NCBI GenBank assembly: GCA_029237695.1
Contig: CM055280.1
Location: 30,981,102-31,045,101, forward strand
Source of the DNA: Conchocele bisecta
Lineage: Eukaryota > Mollusca > Bivalvia > Lucinida > Thyasiridae
Reading direction: 5' to 3'
Length of the DNA: 64,000 nt
Part shown: positions 9,056 to 17,527 of the stretch, piece by piece
Layout of the letters: each line of letters begins with the position of its first letter
Numbering within the stretch: position 1 is the stretch's first letter
Position numbers and translations under genes: made by a program
The notes under the pieces: model-generated
What the model saw: only the letters and a program-made list of their open reading frames with translations
Databases searched by the model: none
What the model was told of the DNA's origin: nothing

Positions 9056-9340
9056 ATGGGGGAAATAAACATAAACATGTGTCAATACAAAAATATCCAT
9101 TCAGATAAACCATGCACGATACAATCAGTGAAAAACTCAATATACTGTGCAACCCATAAATTTAGAGTAAAAAAGAATACCCCCTTGAAACCATGCCTAG
9201 TGTGTGGAAAGGGTACTTGTGCTATGTATCAAGTGTGTGGAAAGTGTGGGGCAAATAGAGTTTGGGCCTTAAAGAGATACTATAAAGTAGAGAAACCATT
9301 CAGACAAGAGTCTGCCAGACTTAGGGAGATTGTGATATAG
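9056..9340 (+). CDS. Small Cys-rich (zinc-binding type) Polinton protein
   Basis: A 94-residue ORF with eleven Cys residues arranged as MCQYK, KPC, YCATH, then a tight cluster PCLVCGKGTCAMYQVCGKCG. The pattern suggests one N-terminal zinc site (C..C..C..H) and one zinc-ribbon-like site. A basic C-terminus follows (VWALKRYYKVEKPF). Small proteins of this type recur at the ends of invertebrate Polinton-like elements. It is divergent from the polymerase gene with 76 bases between starts, and is the last gene before the element's tail. No lesion is seen. Nucleic-acid binding is inferred only. Confidence 0.65.
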   Translation: MGEININMCQYKNIHSDKPCTIQSVKNSIYCATHKFRVKKNTPLKPCLVCGKGTCAMYQVCGKCGANRVWALKRYYKVEKPFRQESARLREIVI

Positions 9341-9970
9341 CGGTTTCGCGGTTCATTGCATATATTTTGCTGAAGATTATGGTTTTCGTACAAACCAAAT
9401 ATATAGTTTTGTAAAACAAGCATTGTTTTGATAAATTCCTAATCTCAAGGGCTGAGAAGTTTAAAATTGAGATTATATTGTAAGATTTTCATACAAAAGT
9501 ACAAAAATACCAAACTATATAGTAGTTTTGTATTTTTATATATTTAAACTTCTAACCACAGAGACTGAGAAAGCTAAAACTGAGATTATATTGCAGGAGC
9601 CCCATATTCTATATATATAGCGTAGCCACATATATATATGGTTGCGCATCCACACAGCCGTCTGATTTGAGTTGATCTGATCGCCATTGAGTTGGGGAAA
9701 CATATTGAAGCATTGTATTAGACCAGTCTAGATAACTAGATACAGGTGTCATTCCATGAATGATACATTAGATCCTCGGCTGATAATTACAAACGGATGG
9801 GTCAGTTTTCTGCGATTAATATAATATTGATGTCGATGACAATCAATGACGTGTTGATGGTTTATATCATAACTGGTCTTATATTGTGATAACTTTCTAT
9901 TTTATTTTCTATTTACCTTTTTTTTCAAACTGTGTCGAGGACTTTCAACAGTTTGTGAAACTGTATTGAA
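9341..9970. other. Non-coding tail of the Polinton and flanking DNA
   Basis: Here there is AT-rich DNA without ORFs. Two imperfect direct repeats are visible, 9449-9480 and 9561-9593 (both ending ATTGAGATTATATTG or CTGAGATTATATTG). A TATATA-rich stretch lies at 9610-9640 (ATATATATAGCGTAGCCACATATATAT). Such subterminal repeats suit a transposon end. From about 9660 to 9970 I see no recognisable structure. Confidence 0.45.
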
Positions 9971-11027
9971 ACAAGAGTTGTCAGAAGATAAAAAAGCTCG
10001 CCTGTTGGCAGCCTTCACTCAAACTTGGCACAGTTGTATAAAAAAAACATGAATATTATATATATTGACCTTGGGTTAAGGGGTGTGCGGTGGACATTGA
10101 CATTGGGGTCAGTGGTGGAAGATGGGGCGTGGATTTGCTATATAATGATATAGCATATTAAGATGAATGCATGTATAAAATATCAATGCGCTCCCTGAAA
10201 ACAGAAGCTATACAAAATTTAACCCAACGTTAAGTTTATGAGTGCACTAAGTTTGGTGATTTTCTACAATATGATAGCTATTCACATGAGGAATGCATGT
10301 ATGAATGTGCTAAGTGTGTGACATTGAACTTGTGAAAGGGGTGGGGTGATGCGTCATGGATTTGCTGTAGTACAATAGAGGATCATCAGATGAATGCATG
10401 TATGAAATATCAAGGCGTTCCCTGTAAAGAAACAGCTAGAAGTTATAAAAAAGACATTTACTCCAACGTTAAGTTTATGATGTTTATCTTGGGGAAAGGG
10501 GTGGGGGTCATGGATTTGTTGTAGCACAATAGAGAATCATCAGATGAATGCATGTATGAAATATGAAGGTGTTCCCTGCAAATAAACAGAAGTTACACAA
10601 CATTTACCCCAACGTTAAGTTTATGAACATGCTAAGTGTGTGACCTTGACCTTGGGTTAAGGGTAGGGTGGTGGGTCGTCGATTTGCTACAGCATGCTAG
10701 AGTATCATCTGAGGAATGCATGTATGAAATATCAAGGCGTTCCATGAAAGGAAACAGATGTCATAAGACATTTACCCCCAACGTTAAGTTTATGAATGTG
10801 CTAAGTTTGTGACCTTGACCTTCTGGTAAGGGTTGGGTGGTGGGTCATGGATTTGCTACAGCATGATAGAGAGGGTTGTCTGAGGAATGCAGGTATGAAA
10901 TAACAAGGTGTTCCATGAAAGGAAACAGAAGTTATAAGACATTTACCCCAACGTTAAGTTTGTGGACGCCGACGACGCCGGGGGTATGCCATAAGTACTT
11001 CTGCACTTCGTGCAGGCGAGCTAAAAA
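9971..11027 (-). mobile_element. Helentron/pearl-like non-autonomous element with core tandem repeats
   Basis: Read on the minus strand it starts after a T run with AGCTCGCCTGC followed by a small hairpin (CTGCACGAAGTGCAG). It continues through GGCGTCGTCGGCGTCC, then a core array with CCAACGTTAAGTTTATG in each unit, and ends ACTCTTG next to TTTC. The architecture (5' hairpin, GC-rich microsatellite-like segment, core repeats, CTTG end at a T tract) matches two other elements in this window (26616-27201, 39651-39952). It resembles the mollusc 'pearl' repeats described as Helitron-related. No ORF of note. Confidence 0.6.
10070..10985 (+). repeat. Core array of about 170-bp tandem units
   Basis: The block containing GAATGCATGTATGAAATATC begins at 10164, 10291, 10392, 10545, 10713 and 10884. 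The last two full units are 168 and 171 bases long; earlier ones are shortened by deletions (127, 101 and 153). Each includes CCAACGTTAAGTTTATGA and a GTGACCTTGACCTTGGGTTAAGG-like stretch. ORFs here are chance. Confidence 0.85.
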
Positions 11028-11194
11028 TAGGAAACGGCCAGCAATCGAGGATACTACAAACTTTTGCGCATTCCGTGTGCTCTATTTCATTGCCGTCGGT
11101 AAAATAATAAGAAAGTTATCATGAATTCAATACCAAAGTCCCATTTTATTTTTTGTAATGGGTATTTGTTTGTGTCACATGCATAGAAGATAGT

Positions 11195-11295
11195 ACTGTA
11201 TGAGACCAAGTGGGTGGGGTAATGGATTTTTTATTTTTTGTAATGGGTATTTTTTTGTGCCACAGGCCCGAGTCTTCCACCTGTGCTCCGTGATA
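11195..11295 (+). repeat. Dispersed repeat segment (copy at 29964-30055)
   Basis: The segment starting GAGACCAAGTGGGTG and ending CCGAGTCTTCCACCTGTG is repeated at 29964-30055 with moderate divergence. Family unknown. Confidence 0.6.
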
Positions 11296-11500
11296 CAACC
11301 TGCATCGCAGCATAAACATAATAATACTATGCTATCAGCACAGCAAGGATTTTGTTATAGAATGTATGTCTGGTTGCTATGGATTCCCGCAGAGGACGTA
11401 TAATTATTTGTTTTTATCAATTCGTTCCCACGAAATAACAATTCGTTCCCTCAATTTAACAGGCATGCGTCTGAGATGGCCGCGGGGGCGTCAGAACAGC

Positions 11501-11736
11501 GGCCGGTTTCACTAACCTTAGTACCACTAAAATGTTCGTAAGTGAAAATTTAGGATCGTCTGTAAATTTCAATTGATGGATTTACATGTATTGAGCATAG
11601 GCTGCATATGCAGCCTATGGTCAATAAATGTAAATCCAATACTTGTTTACAAGAAAACATTGTTAATGTGAAATTTACATCATAATTTTGCACTTACGAA
11701 CATTTTAGTCGTACGAAGTAATGTGAAACGGCCCCC
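11501..11736. repeat. MITE family J, palindromic, copy 1
   Basis: The ends read GGCCGGTTTCACTAA and GTGAAACGGCC. Inside are inverted arms meeting at GCATAGGCTGCATATGCAGC (centre about 11605). Other copies: 25611-26028 and 54340-55016, plus an end fragment at 22945-23010. The whole unit can fold into one long hairpin. Confidence 0.85.
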
Positions 11737-11761
11737 AGGACTGTAATTATTATTATTAATA

Positions 11762-12253
11762 TTAAAGGTACATGCACACTCAGTAGGCACACACTGTTCT
11801 TTATAGCAATTAAATACGTGTATAATTGTGTCACTATTTCACCAGTTCTAAAAGTTACGAGCACCCGCTATACAATGTACATATATAATCATTTAGTAAT
11901 ATTGATAGTGACTCGCGGTGGTATCCGGCTATTTTCATATGCAAATGAGGCATGATATTTTTTAATTATTTATACTTATTAAAGGCGTCACCTAAAAAAA
12001 AGAATAGTTTCGACAGATTATAAAGTATGATCATTGCACATAAAAAGATAAATACAGAGAATAAATAGTAATGTCCGTTAACATTTTAAGGAAACACGGT
12101 CATCGCCCCTGATATCAGTGAGGATATTTACGTCCGATATAAAATGTATAATACTGTCAATCAATACGTGAGGTAATGGTGAATGAATGTTCATTTTGCC
12201 AGAAAATGTCGCTGTTTTGTGCATACTACTACTGAGTGGGCATGCACCTTTAA
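11762..12253. repeat. TTAA-type MITE family I, copy 1
   Basis: The ends are TTAAAGGTACATGC and GCATGCACCTTTAA. The TTAA at each edge suggests a piggyBac- or Kolobok-type target site. The interior matches 27848-28603 (including ATTTGCATATGAAAATA in opposite orientation). No ORF. Confidence 0.8.
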
Positions 12254-12372
12254 ATCTGGGACGAAGATGAACTATGCATGTCCCATACTGTTCCCATATG
12301 ATCATGTCATGTATCAAATCGAAGGTATCGATGAGACGATTGCGTGCGGAAATTCGTTGTCGAAATCTGACG

Positions 12373-12720
12373 ATTACGTCATCCAAGATGGCTGCCGAAA
12401 GGTCAAAATGTCATCCTTTTATTAGATATCTCAAGTCTTCTTCACACAAACCGATTGACCGATGATGGCCGAAGTTCACAGTTATGGTCCTTGCTGAAGC
12501 CTTTACATACTTTTTAAAATGGAGGTCATCGCTTATCCAAGATGGCCGCCATCTAAAAATATCACAAATTCTTAAAATAAATCTTCTCACAAACCGATGA
12601 ACCGATTTTGACGAAACTTGGTAGAAATCATTAATGTAAAATGCTCTTTCAGATTTGTTAAATGGTGCCCCCGGGTCAAAAATGGGCGAAGTCGGAGTGA
12701 TTACGCCACCCAAGATGGCC
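12373..12720 (+). repeat. Dispersed repeat with AAGATGGCCGCC blocks, copy 1
   Basis: Three AAGATGG(C/T)(C/T)GCC blocks (12389, 12540, 12712) are separated by about 150-170 bases of similar sequence (TTATGGTCCTTG, AACCGAT...). It resembles the interval 13198-13470. Probably a decayed tandem or retroelement-derived repeat; no coding evidence. Confidence 0.6.
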
Positions 12721-12826
12721 GCCGAACGGTCATTGTTTTATTGTTACATGGTTGCCGTTGTTTGCACATATGTACAAACATATAGCGTGTGCTGTTTGCA
12801 TATGGCTTTAGGCAATGCTCATTCCG

Positions 12827-12930
12827 GGGCCGCGTGTAATGGAAGTGCCTTCATGACGTCACTACGCGGAAGTGCCTTCATGACGTCACTACTTCATGAC
12901 GTTCATGACGTTCATGACGCGGCCCCGGAA
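12827..12930. repeat. Small GC-rich inverted-repeat element with CRE-type sites
   Basis: Ends CATTCCGGGGCCGCGT and ACGCGGCCCCGGAATATG are near-perfect inverted repeats around about 75 bases. The core is a tandem of GGAAGTGCCTTCATGACGTCACTAC (two copies) and CATGACGTT units. Two exact TGACGTCA palindromes (CREB/ATF consensus) are present. Confidence 0.8.
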
Positions 12931-13040
12931 TATGAATACCGAAAATGATCTACGTGAATGGGACGATTTATAAAAGTACTGAAAATACTGAATATAATGC
13001 TCAAATTACATCAGTTTTTTGTTGGAAATGTAACAATAAC

Positions 13041-13198
13041 GTTTGATCGTGTCCAGCCGTGTGCAAACGTTTGCCGTGTGCAAACGTTTGCTGTGGCCCG
13101 AGGGAACTATTTGAACCCAAGGCCGCAGGCAGGCCTTGGGTTCAAACAGTTCCCTCGGGCCACAGCAAACGTTTGCACACGGCTGGACATGATCAAAC
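13041..13198. repeat. Long near-perfect hairpin
   Basis: The left arm (TTTGATCGTGTCCAGCCGTG..., GTTTGCTGTGGCCCGAGGGA) and the right arm (TCCCTCGGGCCACAGCAAAC ... CGGCTGGACATGATCAAA) pair almost perfectly. The turn is at CAAGGCCGCAGGCAGGCCTTG. The left arm also has an extra CGTGTGCAAACGTTTGC copy, so the arms are not equal. A folded-back MITE. Confidence 0.85.
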
Positions 13199-13470
13199 CT
13201 TATATTAGAGATTTCAAACGTCTTCTTCTCACGAACTGATTGGCCGATGCTGGCCAAACTTCATAGTTATGGTCCTTGGTTGAAACGTTTTCAGATTTGG
13301 TAAAATGGGAGTCATCGCGTAATCCAAGATGTCAGCCATCTAAAAACAAATAGCTCAAATTCTTACAAACTGTTCTCACGAGCTGATGAACATGTTTTGA
13401 GGAAACGTTACAGACATGATTGATATACACTGTACACTGATCATTCAGATTTGTTAAAATGGTGAGCTCG
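13198..13470 (+). repeat. Dispersed repeat with AAGATG blocks, copy 2
   Basis: This continues the 12373-12720 repeat family after the hairpin insertion, for example TTATGGTCCTTGGTTGAA, CCAAGATGTCAGCCATCTAAAAA and TTGTTAAAATGGTG. Confidence 0.55.
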
Positions 13471-14012
13471 GGGTCATACATGGGCATGGCCCGGTGGTCA
13501 AATAGGGATCAAATTTAATTTTAGACCGAATATGGTCATTAAAAATATTGGGTTAGCCTTCAGAGGTGGTAGATCTTATTATTTATGCTATTATATTTTT
13601 TTTATAAATTGCTTATGTTTTCCTTTTCAAGCCTTGAAATGCAAAACTGCCCAGTTTATCTATCCCTGTAATCCGTTAAACCTTCATGGACTAGCTGTAC
13701 ATATTTTGAGACAACCTGAAAAATGATTTGAATTACTTTTTATGAACTTATTTTGATGGAAACTTGGTAAATATAATAGATATTCTGCATGTGCCGTTTT
13801 CATTTACTTTATAATGGGGATAATAATGTCAGGTGTTATATTTCTCAACAAAAACATGGTTTGGCAACAGTTTAGAATGGGAATGATTCTAAAGTGATGT
13901 AAAACAAATATTTTATGGAGGTTATTTTGAGACAACCTGAACAATTATTCAAATGACTTGTTATTAACTTGCATTGGTAAAGCATAGATTGAGAGGATCA
14001 CACAACTTAGCT
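13471..14012. other. Non-coding, no structure recognised
   Basis: AT-rich sequence with a weak internal repeat (GAGACAACCTGAA at about 13709 and 13929). I see no gene. Confidence 0.4.
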
Positions 14013-14140
14013 TTTGAGTGGGCGACGCTGTTGTTGTTGTAACCACGTGATCATACGCATATGTGAAAAAGCTGCTAAAAGCTCCTGCTTAGCAAAATGG
14101 CAGAGACAATGGGACATATCAGAAAGAGGAACGGCTATAC

Positions 14141-14548
14141 CAAGGTGTATGATCACGTGGTACTAACAACAACAACAAGTACTGAAACTAACAGCATCCA
14201 TCCGATTCAAAGTACGTATTCTGTGGTATTGTCCTTATTACGTAATGGATTTTGATGAAATATGGCGCGCATCAAATGCGTCTTGTTAAGCTGCATTTGG
14301 TGGTCCCTGTACTTTGGCCCAAACTTAGGTCGTTTTTGCGAAGAATCGATTTCCGTGTCGGCAGATTCTTTGCAAAAACGACATACGTCTGTGCCGAACT
14401 CCCTGGACCACCAAATGCAGCTCACGAAGACGCGTTTGCTGCGCCATATTTTATCAAAATCCGTTGCCTATTAAGGCAAATATCAAATAATACTTACTTT
14501 AGAGTGGGCGACGTTGTTGTTGTTGTAACCACGTGATCATGCACCTTG
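14141..14548. repeat. MITE family G with TATAC target duplication, copy 1
   Basis: The ends CAAGGTGTATGATCACGTGG and CCACGTGATCATGCACCTTG are inverted repeats. TATAC flanks both sides (14136-14140 and 14549-14553). Arms meet near TTTGCGAAGAATCGATTTCC. A second copy is at 45400-45743, and a right-end fragment lies at 14013-14060. Any ORF here is a shadow of the palindrome. Confidence 0.9.
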
Positions 14549-14740
14549 TATACCAGTGATTCCATATTTTATGTACATCTTGGTGGCATTTTTCTAGTCT
14601 CGATGTAGAACCAATAATCAATTAAAGTGTGTGACATTGGATGACAGTCCAGGTGTTGCATTTATAATAGTATAGCCAATTGTTATCGTCATTTTATATA
14701 TTTTATTTCCACTTCAGGGGACCAGAGGTCTCAGAAATGT

Positions 14741-15786
14741 AATTTCCGTTACGTACATTTACATGACGTAAATATAGCTTTACGTTTGCATGTACATGTT
14801 TTCTTTTCGACGGCATTATACATAAAATTGAAGGGGCATCTATTAACAAAAATGTCAAGAATATGGTAAGAAATTTAGTAGGAAGTCGTGGAATTTCTAA
14901 TGTATGATAACCCAACAACATGTATTTAATATGAATCAGTAAAGTTAAATAGCTTGGCATGTAACATAATGCCGTGTTTTACCACATATACCAAACATCG
15001 TTATAAAGCTACATTTAATTAATAGCACAGCCTCTAAAAATATGGGCGTAACGGAAATGATTTATGTAACGGTAATGACAAAATGTAACGGTAATGACTC
15101 CATTTATTTAAAATACTAACACAGCATATAGAACAAACATATTTATACTTTGCATATGCTGTACAATATAACTTCAAGTTAATGTTTACATTTAATGCGA
15201 TTGCCAATAGAAACCCACACTCCTCGAACCTGTGTATATTGTTGTTTTAGAGATTTTACTAACTAAATCCTGATATATAAATGTTGTAGGTATGAATAAA
15301 TGTGCCATTACTGACCGACAACTGCTGGGATCAGGTTTAGATATAATCATCGACGCATGAACTGACTAGTTAGTTTGGTATTTTATCATTGCCGTTACAC
15401 GATTGTCATTTCCGCTAAACAATTTTGTAACGGAAATGATTTTTCTTTAAAAACTCCCTTTGTTCACCCCTCTGTATACAAAGCAGCATGAAGGTAGAAT
15501 ATGCAAATGCAACGTTGTAAGTGTGTATATCCACATATGTTGGTTTCAGCCGACCTACACACATATGGACGTGTATAAACCCCAAACGGTAATGATGCCT
15601 GCAATGTGTAACCTTAAAATTTCGAATACAGACTGCCCTCGTTCTCGGCAATGACTGAGGTTGTGTTACCACCGTGTTTCTTTATAAATCTCGCGCCCAT
15701 AAACAGTGTTCATTGCATTAGTAGCTGAGAGTAGGAAAGGGAGGTTACTCTGATTTTACATTTTTGTTCAGCGTAACGGCAATGAT
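14741..15786. repeat. Region with recurring GTAACGGNAATGA motif
   Basis: The motif GTAACGG(A/T/C)AATGA or close variants occurs on both strands at about 14741, 15048, 15066, 15085, 15386, 15427, 15585 and 15773. The first copies point inwards and the last outwards. This looks like repeated binding sites within a decayed DNA transposon, but no transposase frame is seen. Confidence 0.5.
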
Positions 15787-17527
15787 TATATTTCGCAGGA
15801 CAGATACATTGAAAGATAGGAACGGACTCTCTGGATTCATATTAAGTCAATAAATCATATCGAAATAACACGAACGCGGCGGTAGATAACGTCGCGAAAA
15901 GAAAAAACGATCAATGCCATTATTATTCATGTTTTGTAACTGTCTTCAAATCGCCTGTAAGTCAGCCGTGATGTCACAGTGCGGGCCGTGTACAAGCACA
16001 TCATCTAATCGGTAAAATGGGAGCTGGTCAAAACGGCCCGGGTCAAAATGATCCCATGTAAAAACGGCACCTATGCGAACAAAACATCCCCCAAGTTTGA
16101 ATTAATATATAATCAGATTAATAAACTAACAAAATGGACCTCGTAATGGACCACCGAATGTTGATAAAATCTAGCTATTCCATTTCTGTATATCTTGTCC
16201 ATTTGTTGTTCACACCTTTATCCAGACGCGTGTTACATGTCTACCATTAATCAAACTAAGCCATGTGTGCTTATCGTGTTTATCGTGCTTACAATCAGTG
16301 TGACCCAGACTAGTCTGCACCCTGTGCTGTCTGATCAGCGTATGCACTGTTAGCGATCCAATCAAACAATCATTACAATCTGCAGTATAATACATCACTC
16401 ACAGATGAGTACGGGTGGTCTAATGCACTGGTGTGTTTTCTTATGTACCATACTGACATTTTAGTAACAATTTTGTGGGAGATTTCCACCTCAAAAAAAG
16501 TATGACCTATACTGGTCTACAAAGTCTACAGTACGATACCTACCATACAATGTCAAATGAATGGTGTAGCCCCTAATCAGATTTTGTTTTATTTATTTGT
16601 TGAATATAACCATGATAACTGAAATGAAAGTAAAAATTAAATTTTGCCAAACCCAGAAGCAGGATATACCTAATGAAATATATAATTCATATGACAACAA
16701 TAAGTGGCGTTTTCTCATCTGCTGTGTAAATATGTTTTACGACTAGCAGAAACATCCCTGGGGCTAACCAGGGGACTACAATATCTTTGAAATTCAGATT
16801 AGTCGAGTAGTCATTTTGTGAACCTAGACATTGTGTTTCCTATACACTTTTTTTTTTATTCATACTCCTACAGATATATACAGCAAATTTAGCTTTGTTG
16901 CCCAAGCGGCAACCTTGGGCAAATCTCGCAATTTGCATAAATCCAAGATGGCCGCCAGTCGCCATCTTGAAAATCTAACTTTTTACCTACTTGTCATACA
17001 ATGATGTATAATATGTCTTTATATAGGTGTTCGTGTACGTAGAGCCGTTTTCTGCAATAATATGGTTAATTTGATGTCATCATAAGGGTCTAGAGGTAAT
17101 TGTAGGGTCAAATTTTACATTTTTATGCAAAATGATGAGAATTTCTATTAAAAAAGTAATTTCAATGACAACTGTTTATTGCAAACATTGTTATGAACCA
17201 TGAAAATCATATTTATTTGCAACAACAATTACTCTATGAAGTAATTCTGTACCATTATATTTGATAGAACATGAACCGGTTCCGAATATATGGCACTTTA
17301 TAAATTATTCTGGAATGATATGATTTTTGTCAACGGTTCCAACCAATAAACACATCCTTACTCATATGATAATACTTAGATTATTTTTGCAATATTAATC
17401 AGATAAGATAAAGAAAAAGTCAGCGCAATGGTATACATTAATATGCATAATACATATTAATGTATGCCATTACGCTTAATGCATATACATGTATATACAT
17501 ACACATATTCTTAGAATTTTTTTTTAT

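Larger units (their letters stand above)
1..9640. mobile_element. Polinton/Maverick-like element, right-hand part, degenerate
   Basis: The block carries the two diagnostic Polinton genes, a retroviral-type integrase (4322-5227) and a protein-primed family B DNA polymerase (5190-8979, minus). Conserved accessory proteins surround them in a compact, nearly intergenic-free layout that contrasts with everything after 9.6 kb. The left end lies outside the window. The right boundary is estimated from the last gene (ends 9340) plus an AT-rich tail with direct repeats; no terminal inverted repeat can be verified because its partner is missing. At least seven frame lesions show that this copy cannot express most of its proteins as full-length products. 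No FtsK/HerA-type packaging ATPase, adenain-like protease or recognisable double-jelly-roll capsid protein is visible in this part. Confidence 0.9.

Noticed and set aside
10876..11403. Short ORFs in the repeat array and after it
   Set aside because: They follow the tandem repeat and the dispersed segment repeated at 29964; no family resemblance.
14207..14536. Overlapping ORFs on both strands
   Set aside because: Produced by the palindromic arms of MITE G; the same false ORFs recur at 45498-45739.
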